In this document: in pieces, positions 1 through 11,138 of the stretch | How the letters are laid out: each line of letters opens with the position of its first letter | Position numbering within the stretch: the first letter of the stretch is position 1 | Assembly (NCBI GenBank): GCA_001931905.2 | Contig: MSJI02000866.1 | Span: forward strand, 6,340-70,339 | DNA length: 64,000 bases | From: Cladosporium sp. IMV 00045 | Taxonomy: Eukaryota; Ascomycota; Dothideomycetes; Cladosporiales; Cladosporiaceae | Reading direction: 5' to 3' | Translations under genes and position numbers: made by a program | Notes under the pieces: model-generated | What the model saw: only the letters and a program-made list of their open reading frames with translations | Database searches by the model: none | Told to the model about the DNA's origin: nothing

Positions 1-17
1 AAAAAAAAAAAAAAAAA
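1..17. repeat. Poly-A tract at window start
   Basis: The window opens with 17 A. Whether the run extends left is unknown. Confidence 0.6.
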
Positions 18-187
18 GCCAGAAAAGCTGGAACTTGCCGGCCTCGTGTACCATCAAATGCCCCGTCTGCGAACGTAATATCCATAGCTGTGGATGTTGA
101 ATTCCCAGCCCTCTCTAGCCTTCTGCTTTGCGCCCATTTCCCAGTTGATGGTCTGGCGAGAAGCGGTAGCGTCTGTCCCTAGCCGAA

Positions 188-1470
188 TCATTCGCAGCTG
201 GCTTTCTGATCGGTGAACGTGCCGGAGATGTAAGCGAAGTAACCGAAGTTGACCGGCTGGGGCAAGCCGTTGAAGTCGGGTTGGGTGAAGGCCATGCAGA
301 AGGTCGAAGTGTCCTCGTCGAGCATGTAGTTCAGAATGTCGATCGTGATGGCGTCGTGCGCGGCTTCCTGGGGAGTGGGATCGTCCACGTCCCAGCCGTC
401 CCAGGAATAGTACGCCGTGTAGTCTTCAATGTCGATCTCCTGTCGGCGTTGCTTGTCTGCCCCGTTTGCGGGGGATCTGGGCACGGAGCTGGCGCTGGAT
501 GCGTTGGTGAGCGTGTCCATGTCGAGCAAGGCGTTGACCACCTCTCCTGTCCTGCTGTTGACGTCCTGCACGGAGAGGTGGAGGTAGGTGTCCACCGTGT
601 CGTCCGAGCGGGTCTCGAGGCTCCGAAGCCTCGTGACCGTGATCGTGTGGTCGTCGTACAGGTCATCGAATACTTTGACGCCGTCGTCAAGACCGACCTG
701 GCTCGCAAAGTGGTCTGGATACTCTGAAAGCAGCATGTTCGCGGGCGCACCGGGTCTGTTGAGGCGCGCTGCTTCTTGCTGAAGGCCGCGGAACTGTCTT
801 ACAGCTGCCATTGCGAACAGGATCGAGGAGATGGCGTAGAGACCGCATTGCGCGATGGCGGTGGCATCTCCTTGAATGGCTTCGGCACATGCGCGCACGG
901 CGCCGCCAAGCTGGTTGGTGACAGTGCCTCCTTCTGCGTAGAGAAGGCCCCAACCGTCGATGAACTGTCTCTTCGACACCTCGTAAGGAGGTCGAACGCT
1001 GACAGCGGACTCTTCTGTCGGCAGTGCTTTGCGTGCGGTCAATTTCTGAACGTGGAAGGTGGATTCACCCTCTTGGAGTTGAATGCAAACGTTGTTGTCG
1101 CCAGGCTGAACTGTTGATGCACTGTTAGTCCATGTTGACAGTCTGTAAATTGCTTGATAGCGGACGTACGCGTGTAGGCGCCGGCTCCTTCTGGGTCGTA
1201 AATGCAGGAGTTGTCTTCGGGACTCTCGTGAAGGCCAAACACCCACGTATCGTCGGTGTCTTCGGAAATCGCGAATACGACTGAAGAGGTGGCGACAAAG
1301 TCACCGAAAAGACGACATTCGCGATCCTCTGCAGGCTGCTGAGAAGGTTCATGGTGGCTGAGTTGTTCTCCGTTGCATTGCAGGCCCGTGTAGGCAGACA
1401 CCGTCCATTCTTGAGCAATAGCGCTGCAAAGAAGTTGAGCGAAACTCAGAGTAGAAACTGTAATCCGCAT
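188..1470 (-). CDS. Secreted protein of unknown function, two exons
   Basis: I join exons 1170-1470 and 188-1110 across a 59-bp intron (1111-1169) with a GTACGT donor, a CTAAC branch point and a CAG acceptor. The sum is 408 codons, so 407 residues. The first exon opens with MRITVSTLSFAQLLCSAIAQ, a typical secretory signal peptide. A Cys-containing region follows (CNGEQL, ECRLFG, CIYDPEG), and the second exon continues in frame with LQPGDNNVCIQLQEGE. Near the middle is an Ala/Ile-rich hydrophobic stretch (about residues 155-185, CGLYAISSILFAMAAV) that could be a buried helix or a membrane segment. The C-terminal half is acidic and Tyr/Asp-rich and ends FTDQKASCE. I recognise no domain. Secretion is inferred from the signal peptide; the role is unknown. 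Confidence 0.7.
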
Positions 1471-3271
1471 GGTTGAGTGAAGTTTGTGAAGATGGTAGTG
1501 TAGATTGAGGTAGAAACCGCCCGCTCTTTAATGCTTTGTACGCAGTGTCGGGTTGACCGAATTCATCGATAACTACCGAGTCGAAGTTGAAGCTCGCGAC
1601 TGTGTTGGAATTGGCGCCATGGCATGATGGATTCTGTGACCATTGTCGCCCAGAGCCTTAGATTCTGGACAATCATGGATTGGAGTGAAGTCAGGTGGTA
1701 CAAGACCATTTGGCGCCATGGCACGATGGATGTCGTAAAATCGTCGCCCAGAGCCTAGAGCAGCCTACATGGTTATGAGTGAGGTTGTAGCCGGGTGATT
1801 CAAGAGGATGATGACGGCTAATATAGAGTCTTGCCTACCGACGCACTTTCGCTGGCAGCTTGTTATGGAAAATTCACTGTTCTTTTTTGCCATCCCGCTG
1901 TGGATCGATTGTTTAGCTGCATGCTAAATGCATGAAGAGCATTGTTGCGAGCCGCTTGACGACACGAAGCCATCAACTGTTCTTCTTGAGATCCGTACGA
2001 TGCTATATTTGGACCGACCGCTCTGGCGGCAATAGTAAGTAAGAGATAGCAAAGTGACAGCGTCGAGGCATGTCCGAAAGCTGCCTGGGAGGAATTTATC
2101 TGAATTGCCACATAGAAGGTTTCAATCAAACCAGAAGGAGCATCCGAGAACTTCCTACTATTTCGGATCGAGCGATTCGCCAAAACTGGAGTGGAGAAGA
2201 CTACAAACGTCAGGAATCATACCATGTACAATGTGCGAATTGCTGCGTCTTCCTCCGCGGAAGGATTTGCGATCTGGGAGAGTGTTGTTGACCAATGGAC
2301 CAAAAGCTGCGACGAGACTTATGTTCACGCAATTGGCCAAGTTCTGTAGCGCCGTGTACTGGAAGCTACATTGTGCTGATGCACATGTTAAGCGAAGTCT
2401 ACTCCAGCCGTCTGAGGCATGCGATGTGACCCTTGGCAAGATCCTTCGCGCAGGATCCGAAGGAACCGCATCCTTGGTGTATCTTGAGTCAACGATGACG
2501 GGATGCCGTGAGTCCATGAGAAAAATGAGCCGTGAAGAGTGTGATCGGGAATTGAGGCGACCGTCTAACGCCGCACAGGGAGGGGGTTGACCGTGGTCTG
2601 CATAGGCAGAACTGTCGTGTCTCATTAGTGATAGAGCCTCGAATCGATTGGCACAGGGTGATTAAACCCCCTGCTTAGGTGTAGATGGTTCATAGTGCAG
2701 TCAAAGGGTGGTCAATTGCAAAGTCACTGAAACAATTGCAACTGATGCCGATCAATCTCGTTGTCAAGTGGTCAGTGCACTCCCCATAGTTGAATACTTT
2801 CAATGTTACAGTACCGTTCTGACCTGATTGTTCCTGAGCAGCGGGTGCCACACCTAGATTACTAGGTATCATCTATACGCTGCCTGGGGACGTGGTGGAG
2901 AGACAACAATGGAGCCTCGACTCGAGCACTGATGTTCAGTTTGTATGTGCCGAGCGGTCAAAGTGGAGCTGAGCTCGAGCACTTCTCCTCACGACGTCCC
3001 GCAGCCAAGAAGTTCGCGGGCGACCAGGAAAAGCGTCGCGCGGTGATATAGAATGCGATAGGTCTTGAGAGTCACAAGCGTGAATCCTAAGCCATGACAT
3101 AGAAAGTTGGATTTGCTTGGTATCTCCATTGGCCAAGGGTGATGTCTTTCGGCACATGGCGCGGCATCTCGGCAGTTTGGAAGTGTTTCAGTAGCTGCCC
3201 AACATCTGATGATTCTAGCAATGAACTTTTCGCTTCACGACCTCCCACATGTTCCTACAGTACGCCCAAAG
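1471..3271. other. Intergenic region, no supportable gene
   Basis: This 1.8-kb spacer holds a pair of about 50-bp direct repeats (listed separately). Open frames of 70-180 codons occur on both strands at 2054-2625, but they overlap each other, have no recognisable domain and have no plausible splice partners. A 60-codon ATG frame at 2690-2872 (minus) is Cys-containing but has no signal peptide. I call no gene here. Confidence 0.5.
1611..1758. repeat. Pair of about 50-bp imperfect direct repeats
   Basis: A segment beginning ttggcgccatggcatgatgg at 1611-1661 recurs at about 1710-1758 with a few substitutions. Both copies end in gtcgcccagagcct. The copies are about 98 bp apart, centre to centre. 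They lie upstream of the secreted orphan on the minus strand. They could be regulatory or the remnant of a small duplication. Confidence 0.7.
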
Positions 3272-3931
3272 ATGAGTTCTACGAACAGGAAGGAAAGCTC
3301 CGCCGGCTCAGAATCATCAAGCGATGAGAACATGCCCTTGTACGAAAAACCTCAAAGCGCTGACGTGCAACTCAATACTATACCGCCACCGAACGCAACG
3401 TCTACCGAGATCCGTGAATACCTTGCCTCAGTGCTGAAAACCAAACATGGCCTGTCTCATGACCAAGTACAAAGGCTCGTTGCCCGCTGGACAGTTGGCC
3501 GCGGCTACGAACTGCGAAGCTACACTGCTCAGATGTACCTGGACATCTTCGGGCGTGACGTCGGCTGGGTGCTATACCGCGACATCCAGCTGGAGATCTT
3601 TCGAACGCGGCGGAAGACTTTTTGGGAATCCCGTGGCATCTGTGAATTCGCACACAACTGTTCGTGGACAATAGAGTACAGCTAACAGTGGACAGACATG
3701 GCCCCCGCTGTATCTTTTGTGTTCGAGGTCGCTATGGCGATTCTGATAATAAGCGACGTGAGCCGTGGAGTCACGATAGTATCTATGCTACTCGCGTCGC
3801 CTGGGTTCCTGTTGTTTGTTGTTAGTGCTTTCCTTCTGGTCAGCCGCATCGTTGATGGTGTTCACCCTGAAGTACAGGTTGAGGGAGAGCTTCAAAGGTG
3901 TCATGTGAGGAATGACAACCCAGCAACTTGA
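3272..3931 (+). CDS. Small membrane protein of unknown function, two exons
   Basis: Exons 3272-3641 and 3696-3931 join in frame across a 54-bp intron (GTGAAT donor, CTAAC branch, CAG acceptor) to give 201 residues. The start is placed at ATG 3272 (MSSTNRKESS), because the in-frame ATG at 3209 adds an atypical leader. The N-terminus is Ser-rich and low-complexity. A middle region of about 70 residues (STEIREYLAS to DVGWVLYRDIQLEI) looks like a compact helical domain. The second exon encodes a long hydrophobic stretch, probably two transmembrane helices (FVFEVAMAILIISDV and VSMLLASPGFLLFVVSAFLL), and a short tail. I recognise no family. A cytosolic N-terminal domain anchored by a C-terminal hairpin is an inference from hydrophobicity. 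Confidence 0.7.
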
Positions 3932-4187
3932 TGGGAGTCTCTGGTTGCGTTTGTTATCTGCAAATCACTGCCTTCGTATGGCAAGGAAACTAGCCTAAAC
4001 ACCTTCTTGGGTGCCAACCATCAATCCATAATGACGATCCTCGGACGAAATGCCCAGTCTGCACTGAATCGGAGTCGTATGTATCGTCGTTTGACAACAA
4101 GCGTGTCCCGATTGTCCGGTCGGCGCGGCACCATATCGATGATGGACTCTATTCACAAATCTGTCATCGACAGCCCCCTGTAGAAAG

Positions 4188-4611
4188 TTACGCGTGCCAC
4201 ATGACTGCCATTGGAGGTCCAGCTACTTTCTCCTTCGCAAAAGCCTTCAAGTCTGTCGCTCGTCAGCATCCGGCCAGAGCCAAGCCCATGACGAGGTCCT
4301 TACTTTTGTGCGCCTCGCACTCCTCGTCGTAGTACTTCACATCGTCAAGAGAGGAGAAGGTCGTGTATGCAAGTACGTTGTAGCCTTGTGTCCGCGGATC
4401 ATTTACAGGCTTGTGAGCATCAACCGAGAGAATATACGGTTTGCCGTCCTAGTTGCATTTCCACTGATGAGTCCTCTGGGAACAGCGCTCGGTGCAGTCA
4501 ATCGCAACAAACCTTCTTCTGCTCGCGCGCGAGGGTCTGATATCTCTCAAGGAACTGAGGGATGTCGGCCTCGTTTGCCACTTTGAACATGGTGATCCTC
4601 TGGACTGTCAT
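4188..4611 (-). CDS. Stress-responsive alpha/beta-barrel (Dabb) domain protein
   Basis: Three exons, 4513-4611, 4304-4448 and 4188-4252, join in frame across introns of 64 and 51 bp to give 102 residues, the normal size of a stand-alone Dabb protein. The product starts MTVQRITMFKV, continues ADIPQFLERYQTLAREQKK, then DGKPYILSVDAHKP and VLAYTTFSSLDDVKYYDEEC, and ends GPPMAVMWHA. The pattern of an N-terminal beta strand, a helix, and a later YTTFSSLDDVKYY segment is what I expect of the dimeric Dabb ferredoxin-like fold. Fungal members are small cytosolic proteins, often stress-induced, with no settled reaction. An open frame continues upstream of ATG 4611, but the family start is at MTVQ. Confidence 0.85.
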
Positions 4612-7147
4612 TCTGGCGGCACTAGAGTGGATGTGTCGGTGTGTAGTAGATCGAAGATTCGTGGCAATTTTCCAGGGGAATAACGGTCGCATGAGAAAGA
4701 TTTTACTCGAGCATCGAAACATGTTTGAAGATGTACTTGACCTTCGAATAAGGAGTTCCGACCAGTACCAACCACTAGACAAAGTGATTTGGTCATGACC
4801 CATCGGGACTCCGATATCGTCGTCCGATGGTTTCGGACACGGCTCATCAAAGTTTCATGATTGCCAGGTTAGGCAGTCTGAAGCCATACAGGTTTGTCTG
4901 ACCATACTTGATGATAAGGGCGAGACATGTCTTCTGTTGTTCTTCTCGCAACATGCAGATACCAAGTCGAGAAAAACAGAAGTGAGGACTGGAGGAGGTT
5001 GGTCGAGAATCGGCGCAGGTGCCAGCCACACGGAGATTTGGCCCGCCGGCTTTTCCCCAGCCAGTTCATTCCAACCACCAAGTCCCCTCTCTCAAACCCA
5101 CCACGTCGGATCCAGCAACGACAGCAGCTCTCACTCGCTCGCTGACAGCAATCAGCGAAGCGAGTTCATCACGTGCAATGGTACAAGATACACTGTACGA
5201 TACCGCCAACACACCGCTTCTTGGGGCGCCGGCTCAACTGCAGTTCCCAACAAGCCAGCGCCTTTCCCGTAGACATAGCGTCACGGACCATATCATCCGG
5301 GTAAGCACCGTACGATACTGCACAGTATTAATCTCATTCCGCTCTGCTTGCTTTGGATGGCAAAGCACCGCACGGTAGGAATACCAGGTTCAGACGGAGC
5401 CTTGGGAGCGTGAGCATCTCCGAAGTTGAGGCTGGATAGGCCGGCGAGGCGAATCCTGCAGCGTGCATCAAACCCAGCTTTGCAGACGCATTGGCGAATG
5501 AACGACTGCCAGCAAAACCTGGTGGTTCATGCAGCACACGTCCGGGCATGAGCTACGCACCAACAAACCTCACTTACCTCACGCTTCCGACGTCCCCGGA
5601 GAGGTGCATGGTGGCCATGCGTGGGAGGCATGCCAGTCCTGGTCCGCCATTATCGTGGAGGCGGCTCTTGTGCTACGCCATGCGAGACTCCACCATCGTC
5701 GTTCCTCGTTTCACTTCGACGGTACGGTGACTGGCAATGGCGAGGATTGAATCGGCAAACCGAATCTACATTTCATCTGAACACGATCTGGCGAGTCTGA
5801 CAGACGCGACGCTTGCAATCTCGATCTCGCCCACGATGCGGTCCTCGAATAGGCCACCACAAGATAGTGGCTGCAGCGCATATATGACGCTTGACAGCAC
5901 ATACCTGCGCGTCCACCTTGCTCGTGTAATCCATGAGCGCTTTCGGCTACACAGACTGTGCTTCATCGTTCATCTCCTTGACATTATTCATTCTGCACGA
6001 GCAATTTTGGCTGAGGAACCCTGCCCTCCCCAATGCTTACCCCTTGCTTCTCACTTTCATTTAATCACTGCAGCAGGTGAAGTGTAGGTTCGGCAATCCA
6101 GCAGGCCAATATGTACCTGGCGGCGGATCGGCATTATTGCATTTGACATGGTTGAAGTCGGCAGTAGCCTGCGAGAACAATTTAATTTCCCTTCCACGCT
6201 CTCGCACGCTATCGAATGCACGAACATGGCCGCCGCGACGGGATCTTAGGGTCGACCCCAGCTTTGCCTCCGGCCACACGACCTCACTTCATTCTGGACA
6301 AAACTCCCAAACGCCAGAGATGCTGCACGACATTGTGCCAGGACACCACTTCGCTCGATCTATCTCTCACGTCACCGGGACGTCTCCTGCAAGTGTACCT
6401 GATGCCTCCGATGCTGGCAAGGGAGCAGCCGTGGTGCTTCACCTCCGCTCCGCAGCACCACCGTCGTGTACCGACCTGCCGCGCTTGCAACGTGCATCCG
6501 CACCTGGCGATCTGCGCCTAGAGATTGCGTGTGTGTTGCTTCCGCCGACCCTGCAATGTGTGTGTGTGTGTGCGCGCTACATGGCCATCCCTCCTTGCTC
6601 CACGTCTCGATTTCTCAGTCCTGCTTCCACACGTTTGGCAGAGATGCACGCCAGCGCATCGCACCGGGGTTTGGGCTCCTGCTTGTCCACGGGTTGAACC
6701 TTCTGGACCGTTTACTGCAGTGCGCTCAATCACCGTTGTTGGTAAGGATGCCTCTCGCGGCCCATTCCTCTGGAGCTCGCAATCCCAGGCGCCCTGTCAT
6801 CGGTGACCCTTCGGGTGTTCCTTGAGATGCTACTCCAGTCGTTCCTCAACTGTCTCATCATTACAAAGGGATCATATGTATAGGCTTCCCAGCTTCAAGA
6901 ATCACGTCTCCCACGTCCCGTCTTAGCTCCTCCGTACCATCACCATTGAACAAACATTCTGCACCGGTTATCCTTCTTCCAGCCAACGACGTCTCGCCAA
7001 CTCACGCTCCGACTGTTGTGCAACTTTCATAATCACCGTTTCCGGTCCAATTGCAAGCACTTCGCTGCTTTAGTCCAGCAGACGGCAACGGTTTTCACGC
7101 CCTCTCGAATCCACCGCCAATCGTAAACGCCTTCAACCCAAGCCACC
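4612..7147. other. Intergenic region, no supportable gene
   Basis: This 2.5-kb stretch has only short, overlapping open frames on both strands, with no domain or signal peptide that I trust. A short (GT)n tract lies at 6557-6573. The last 300 bases before 7148 are C/T-rich, with many tcc/ctc tracts, and fit a fungal promoter and leader for the downstream dsRBD-like gene. Confidence 0.5.
6557..6573. repeat. (GT)n dinucleotide tract
   Basis: A short run of alternating G and T lies inside the intergenic stretch upstream of the dsRBD-like gene. It is a simple sequence repeat with no clear function. Confidence 0.8.
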
Positions 7148-7943
7148 ATGTTCTACTCGATGTATCTGTCAAGTAAGTGACGATTCGAATGCCCATTTCA
7201 AGAGAAGGCCGCATTGCACGCCGCCGTCAGCCTGAAGATCGATCTCGTCCCAAAGCCCACTCAGCGCGACTTCCCGCTGCTTTTCCCAAGCCACATCACT
7301 AATTCTCCGAACGCCAGGCCTCTGCGAGCGTCGTCAATGGTCCTCGCCTCTCTACGAACCATACCAGACCCGCCTCGGCTACTTCTGCAAGGTCCGCGTC
7401 AACAACCGCGAATACAGCACCGACGTCCCGTACAAAACAGCCGCTCTGGCCCGCGACGGCGCTGCCACCAAGGCTTTCATGATCTGTCGGAACTTCAGCG
7501 CCAACGACGGCATGTATCCCGGCCAACGGCCCGGGTCCGGTGGTGTTGTGCAAGGTTTGCCCGTCGCCATTGGTGAAGGCAGAGCCTCACGGAGTTGTCG
7601 CAGTTCCATGACCGGAAGCGAAGTCAGCGCCAGTGAAGGCTCGGGTGGAAGCAGTGGTGGCGAGTCTCCCAGGAGTTTTGAGAGTGGGTACGCAGAAGGT
7701 CAAGTCGGCGCTCCCCTACCCAGGCCGGTCAGTATGATTGGAGCTCCGACGCCGTCTTCCGGCGGACGTCAGAACCGCCGTGGAGGCAGAGGCTATAGGG
7801 GCCCGGCCGTTGCTGCCGCTCCTCCCCCGCCTGCGATGATGGGCGGCGAATACGTTTGCCTTTGCCGCCGCGGTGCCGTCAGGGCTTATGGAAGATGTGA
7901 TTGGTGTTTGAACGAGTGCGGATGGAATGCTTATGTTTCTTGA
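7148..7943 (+). CDS. dsRNA-binding-motif-like protein with Gly/Ser-rich linker and C-terminal Cys cluster
   Basis: ATG 7148 sits in a gccaccATG context. A 25-nt first coding exon (7148-7172) is followed by a 145-bp intron (GTAAGT donor, CACTAATT branch region, CAG acceptor) and exon 7318-7943. The sum is 216 residues. Residues about 20-65 read LYEPYQTRLGYFCKVRVNN, then REYSTDVPYKTAALARDGAA and TKAFMICRNF. This resembles the beta-beta-beta-alpha half of a double-stranded RNA-binding motif, with strand V-R-V-N-N-R-E-Y and helix KTAALARDGAATKAF. A long Gly/Ser/Pro/Arg linker follows, with an RRGGRGYRG RGG-like patch. The end has a Cys pattern (CLC, CDWC, NEC). RNA binding is inferred from the motif only; the C-terminal Cys cluster could bind zinc. 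Confidence 0.7.
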
Positions 7944-8314
7944 TTTGAGGGATGGCCATTCGCTGCTTTGTCGGTAGTGAATGCGTCGGAGGGGATGCTG
8001 AAGACGATGAAGACGGTGCCGCGAGGCATTTGACGATTTTTATGATTCTACGATTTCCTGCATGAAGATGACGATTATGATAACGATGGAAGATATGGGG
8101 CGCACGAGCATTATTAAGGGCCAGTCTTACCGCAGTGAACTTCGTTTAGGAGTCGGCACCTGTCGTGGCGACAATTATCGACTAAGAAGTATCAATTACA
8201 TACAACTCTTTCACCAAGCAAGCACCATCGAAAGTCCACGATGCCACGTTCTACCATCGCAATGATCTCCATCTTTCAGGCCTTCATCCCACTCTACCAC
8301 CTCATCTCCTCAAA
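7944..8314. other. Convergent 3' spacer
   Basis: The 371 bp between the dsRBD-like gene and the 3' end of the GH3 gene show no coding signal. They are likely shared 3' untranslated sequence. Confidence 0.5.
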
Positions 8315-11138
8315 TCACCTTCCCTTCCCAGCATTTCCATAGCTCCCACCTCCACCACCAAGCGGCCTAAACCCCTCCTCAAGCCTAACATCCCGACTCG
8401 AAAACCCAGCATAAACCCCCACCTCCCCATCCGCAATAACCCACATCTGCCTCGCGACGTCCCAAAAGCTCAAATCCCTCCTCATGAGAGGGAACTGCAC
8501 CTCTCGACTCTCACCCGGCTGTAGCATGACTTTCTCAAAACCGCGCAGCACTTTCTTCGGAGTCACGTCGTCGTTGTTCGTCGGCGACGGGAGGCCGAGG
8601 TAGAGTTGCGGCACCGCCGCGCCGGGGACGGAGCCGGCGTTCGTGACGCGCGCGGTGATGGTGTAGAGGGTTTGCCAGAGGGATGGGTCGCCTCCGGGGG
8701 GTTGTGGTTTGGAAGTGGAGTTTGAGTCTGACGGGGATGAAGGCCTGGAGGAGATGGACGTGTTGGCGACGGCGGAAATGGAGAGGTCGGACATGTCGAA
8801 TGTGGTGTACGAGAGGCCGAAGCCGAACTCGTATTGCACGGAGATGTTGTAGTAGTCGAAGTGGCGGTAGTCGATCAGGAGGCGTTCGCGGAAATCGGAT
8901 TGCCAGGCGTTGGGGTCGGTGGTGTTTAGGAGTTCGCTGGAGTTGGTGAGCGGGGCGAAGGTGTAGTCTTCTTCCTTTTTCGCGATAGTGTAGGGCAGGT
9001 GGCCGGATGGATTGACGTCGCCGTATAGGACGTCGACGACGCTGTTGCCTGCCTCTTGGCCTCCGTAGTGCGCTGCGAGGATTGCGGTGATGTTTGGGTG
9101 ATCGGCGAAGCTAATTCTGTCGTCAGTCCAAAGACATGATGAATTGAATGAGCATGGAAGACTCACGGTAGAACGTTCAAACCGCTGGAGTGCGTGACGA
9201 CGATTGTATTTGCGCAATTGTCGGCAACAGTAGTTGCAAGCGCAGTACCATTCCAGTCCACCAGGAGGGATTCTCGATCGAAGCCTTCAGTTGCCCAGGT
9301 CTTCAAGAACACGAGACACACCTCTGGAGGAGGATACATCGGTTGCCTAACTGTCTGTCAGATCAAGCCACATGCTGTTAGATGACTCGGCGACAACTTA
9401 CAAATTACCACTCTGAGTCGGCACCGAATTGTTGAGCACGTATTGCACCAACGCACCGTCTTGCTGAGCCCTGCGCTTGATAGCGTCCAAAGGAGGAACA
9501 ACGTATGTGAGCCTGCCGGCGCCAGAGCCACCACCATTTGCCAGAATACCGAACTCGAAGTTGCCGTCACCCAAGTTTAAATCGGCGAGCGAGTATTGCC
9601 CCATGGTCAAATCGCCAGCATCATTTCCGAAGACGCCGATGTTCTTCGGAGCCTTCAGCGGCAAGGTATTGTTAGTATTCTTCAACAAGACGATACCTGC
9701 GGCTCCAAGCTCGCGGATGAGCTTTGCATGATCGCCTCGAACGTCGACGTTTCTTTGGGCGTTGTACGTCCAATTGTACAGATATTGATCGGCTGCTGAA
9801 TCGTCAGGTTGTTTCGAAAGCATTCATCTTGAAATCTACTCACGCTTAAAGAAGTTGAGTCCATCCGAACTAGGATCAGTACCAGGATACGAGGCGGCGT
9901 TTTGCTGCAAGCGAAAGTACGGAGTCATCACACGTCTCACCATGTCGTCGACCCTTCCAATCGGTACACTGCCGTTGTTCACTGCAGCGGTCAGGTTGGC
10001 GCCGAAGAAAGAGTGCTCTGTTTCGGTAAAGGCGATGCCGCCAGGCATGTTCATGTCCAGGCCTGCGAGTACGGTTGCAACGCCGGCGTGTGTGGCGCCC
10101 CAGTCGGACACCACTGTAAAATTGATGTCAGAATGCGTGATTTGAGCAGCTTTCGCAAGAGGGACGTACCATAGCCTTGGAACCCAAGCTCATCCTTCAA
10201 AACACCATTGAGCAACTTGGAATTCTGGCAGCCGTAAGACGAATTGATTCTGTTGTAGCTGCACATCACCGACGAAGCGCCAGCTTTGACCGCATTTGCA
10301 AAAGGCCATGCGTAGACTTCATGCATTGTGCGGTCGTCGATGTTGGACGAGACGGCTTCGATGGTTTGGCCCTCGTCGTTGACGCTGGGGTTTCTCTGGG
10401 TCTCTTGCTCGTTGCCGATGTAATCTACGCCTGATGATTAGTCTCGAATCACATCTCTCCAGAGACGAAGTGTACATACGCTTAGCGCAAGCCTGAATCC
10501 CGCGCTCCTCCATGCCAACAATAGTCTCAGCGAACATCTCGCCCGTCAGCCACGGATCAGGACTAAAACCCTCCCAATTCCTCCCTCCATATCCAGACCT
10601 GCCCAACGGGCCAGCGACAGGACCAAGAGCGACATGAGCTCCCTTGCCGACAAACTCATCCGCCATATTCTGGCCGCGAACGTGAGCCAAACGCCTATCC
10701 CAGGAAGCAGCGGTGGTCAGGCCAGCCGGGAAGACAGATGCGAAATCGGCTTCTCTGATGGCCAAAGGTCCGTCTTGGAGGCAGATGCCGTTGAAGCCCA
10801 GACGAGGGACTGGGCAGATGTTGCCGACGCATGGTCCTGCTGTGCCGGTCACCAGGCGGACTTTCTCTTCTAGCGTTAGATGGGAGACGAAGTTGCTGGC
10901 TTGCTCGAAGGCGGCTTCCCATCCGGTGCCTGTTGCGTTTGCTGGTGTGGATGTCAGCTCGGGACTTGTCAGGTAGGTTGTGAACGGTGCGGAGCTTACG
11001 AGATGGGTAAACCGGTGGGCTGCTGTTGTATTCCGACTCTACCCAAGGCGACCCGGCAGTAGATGTATTCTGACCATTGGAGCACGACGGAGGCAAAAAG
11101 GCCAGTAGAGCCGCGAAGGCATGATTTCGTTGTACCAT
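8315..11138 (-). CDS. Secreted beta-glucosidase, glycoside hydrolase family 3
   Basis: Seven exons (11000-11138, 10480-10941, 10170-10424, 9844-10113, 9402-9795, 9167-9346, 8315-9116) join in frame across introns of 48-58 bp to 833 residues, the usual size of fungal extracellular GH3 enzymes. The N-terminus [19 protein letters not shown] is a signal peptide. The (beta/alpha)8 domain carries LQDGPLAIR, the KHYIGNEQE segment formed across intron 2, and the nucleophile motif VVSDWGATH (Asp about 289) formed across intron 3. The alpha/beta sandwich domain has [18 protein letters not shown]-terminal fibronectin-III-like domain ([11 protein letters not shown] to [12 protein letters not shown]) closes the protein. 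Many N-x-S/T sites fit secretion. The expected reaction is release of glucose from cellobiose and other beta-glucosides. Confidence 0.95.

Noticed and set aside
2936..3157. Minus-strand frame with GRPRTSWLRDV, resembling a retroelement tail
   Set aside because: Only about ten residues are suggestive, with no reverse transcriptase motif or other retroelement trace nearby.
4194..4586. 130-codon plus-strand frame with a hydrophobic stretch
   Set aside because: It is antisense to the Dabb gene, whose three exons join exactly to the family length.
10425..10479. GH3 intron 2 acceptor at atcatcag, giving an [12 protein letters not shown] junction
   Set aside because: The acceptor at gcgtag one step downstream gives AKHYIGNEQE, the expected family sequence, in the same frame.
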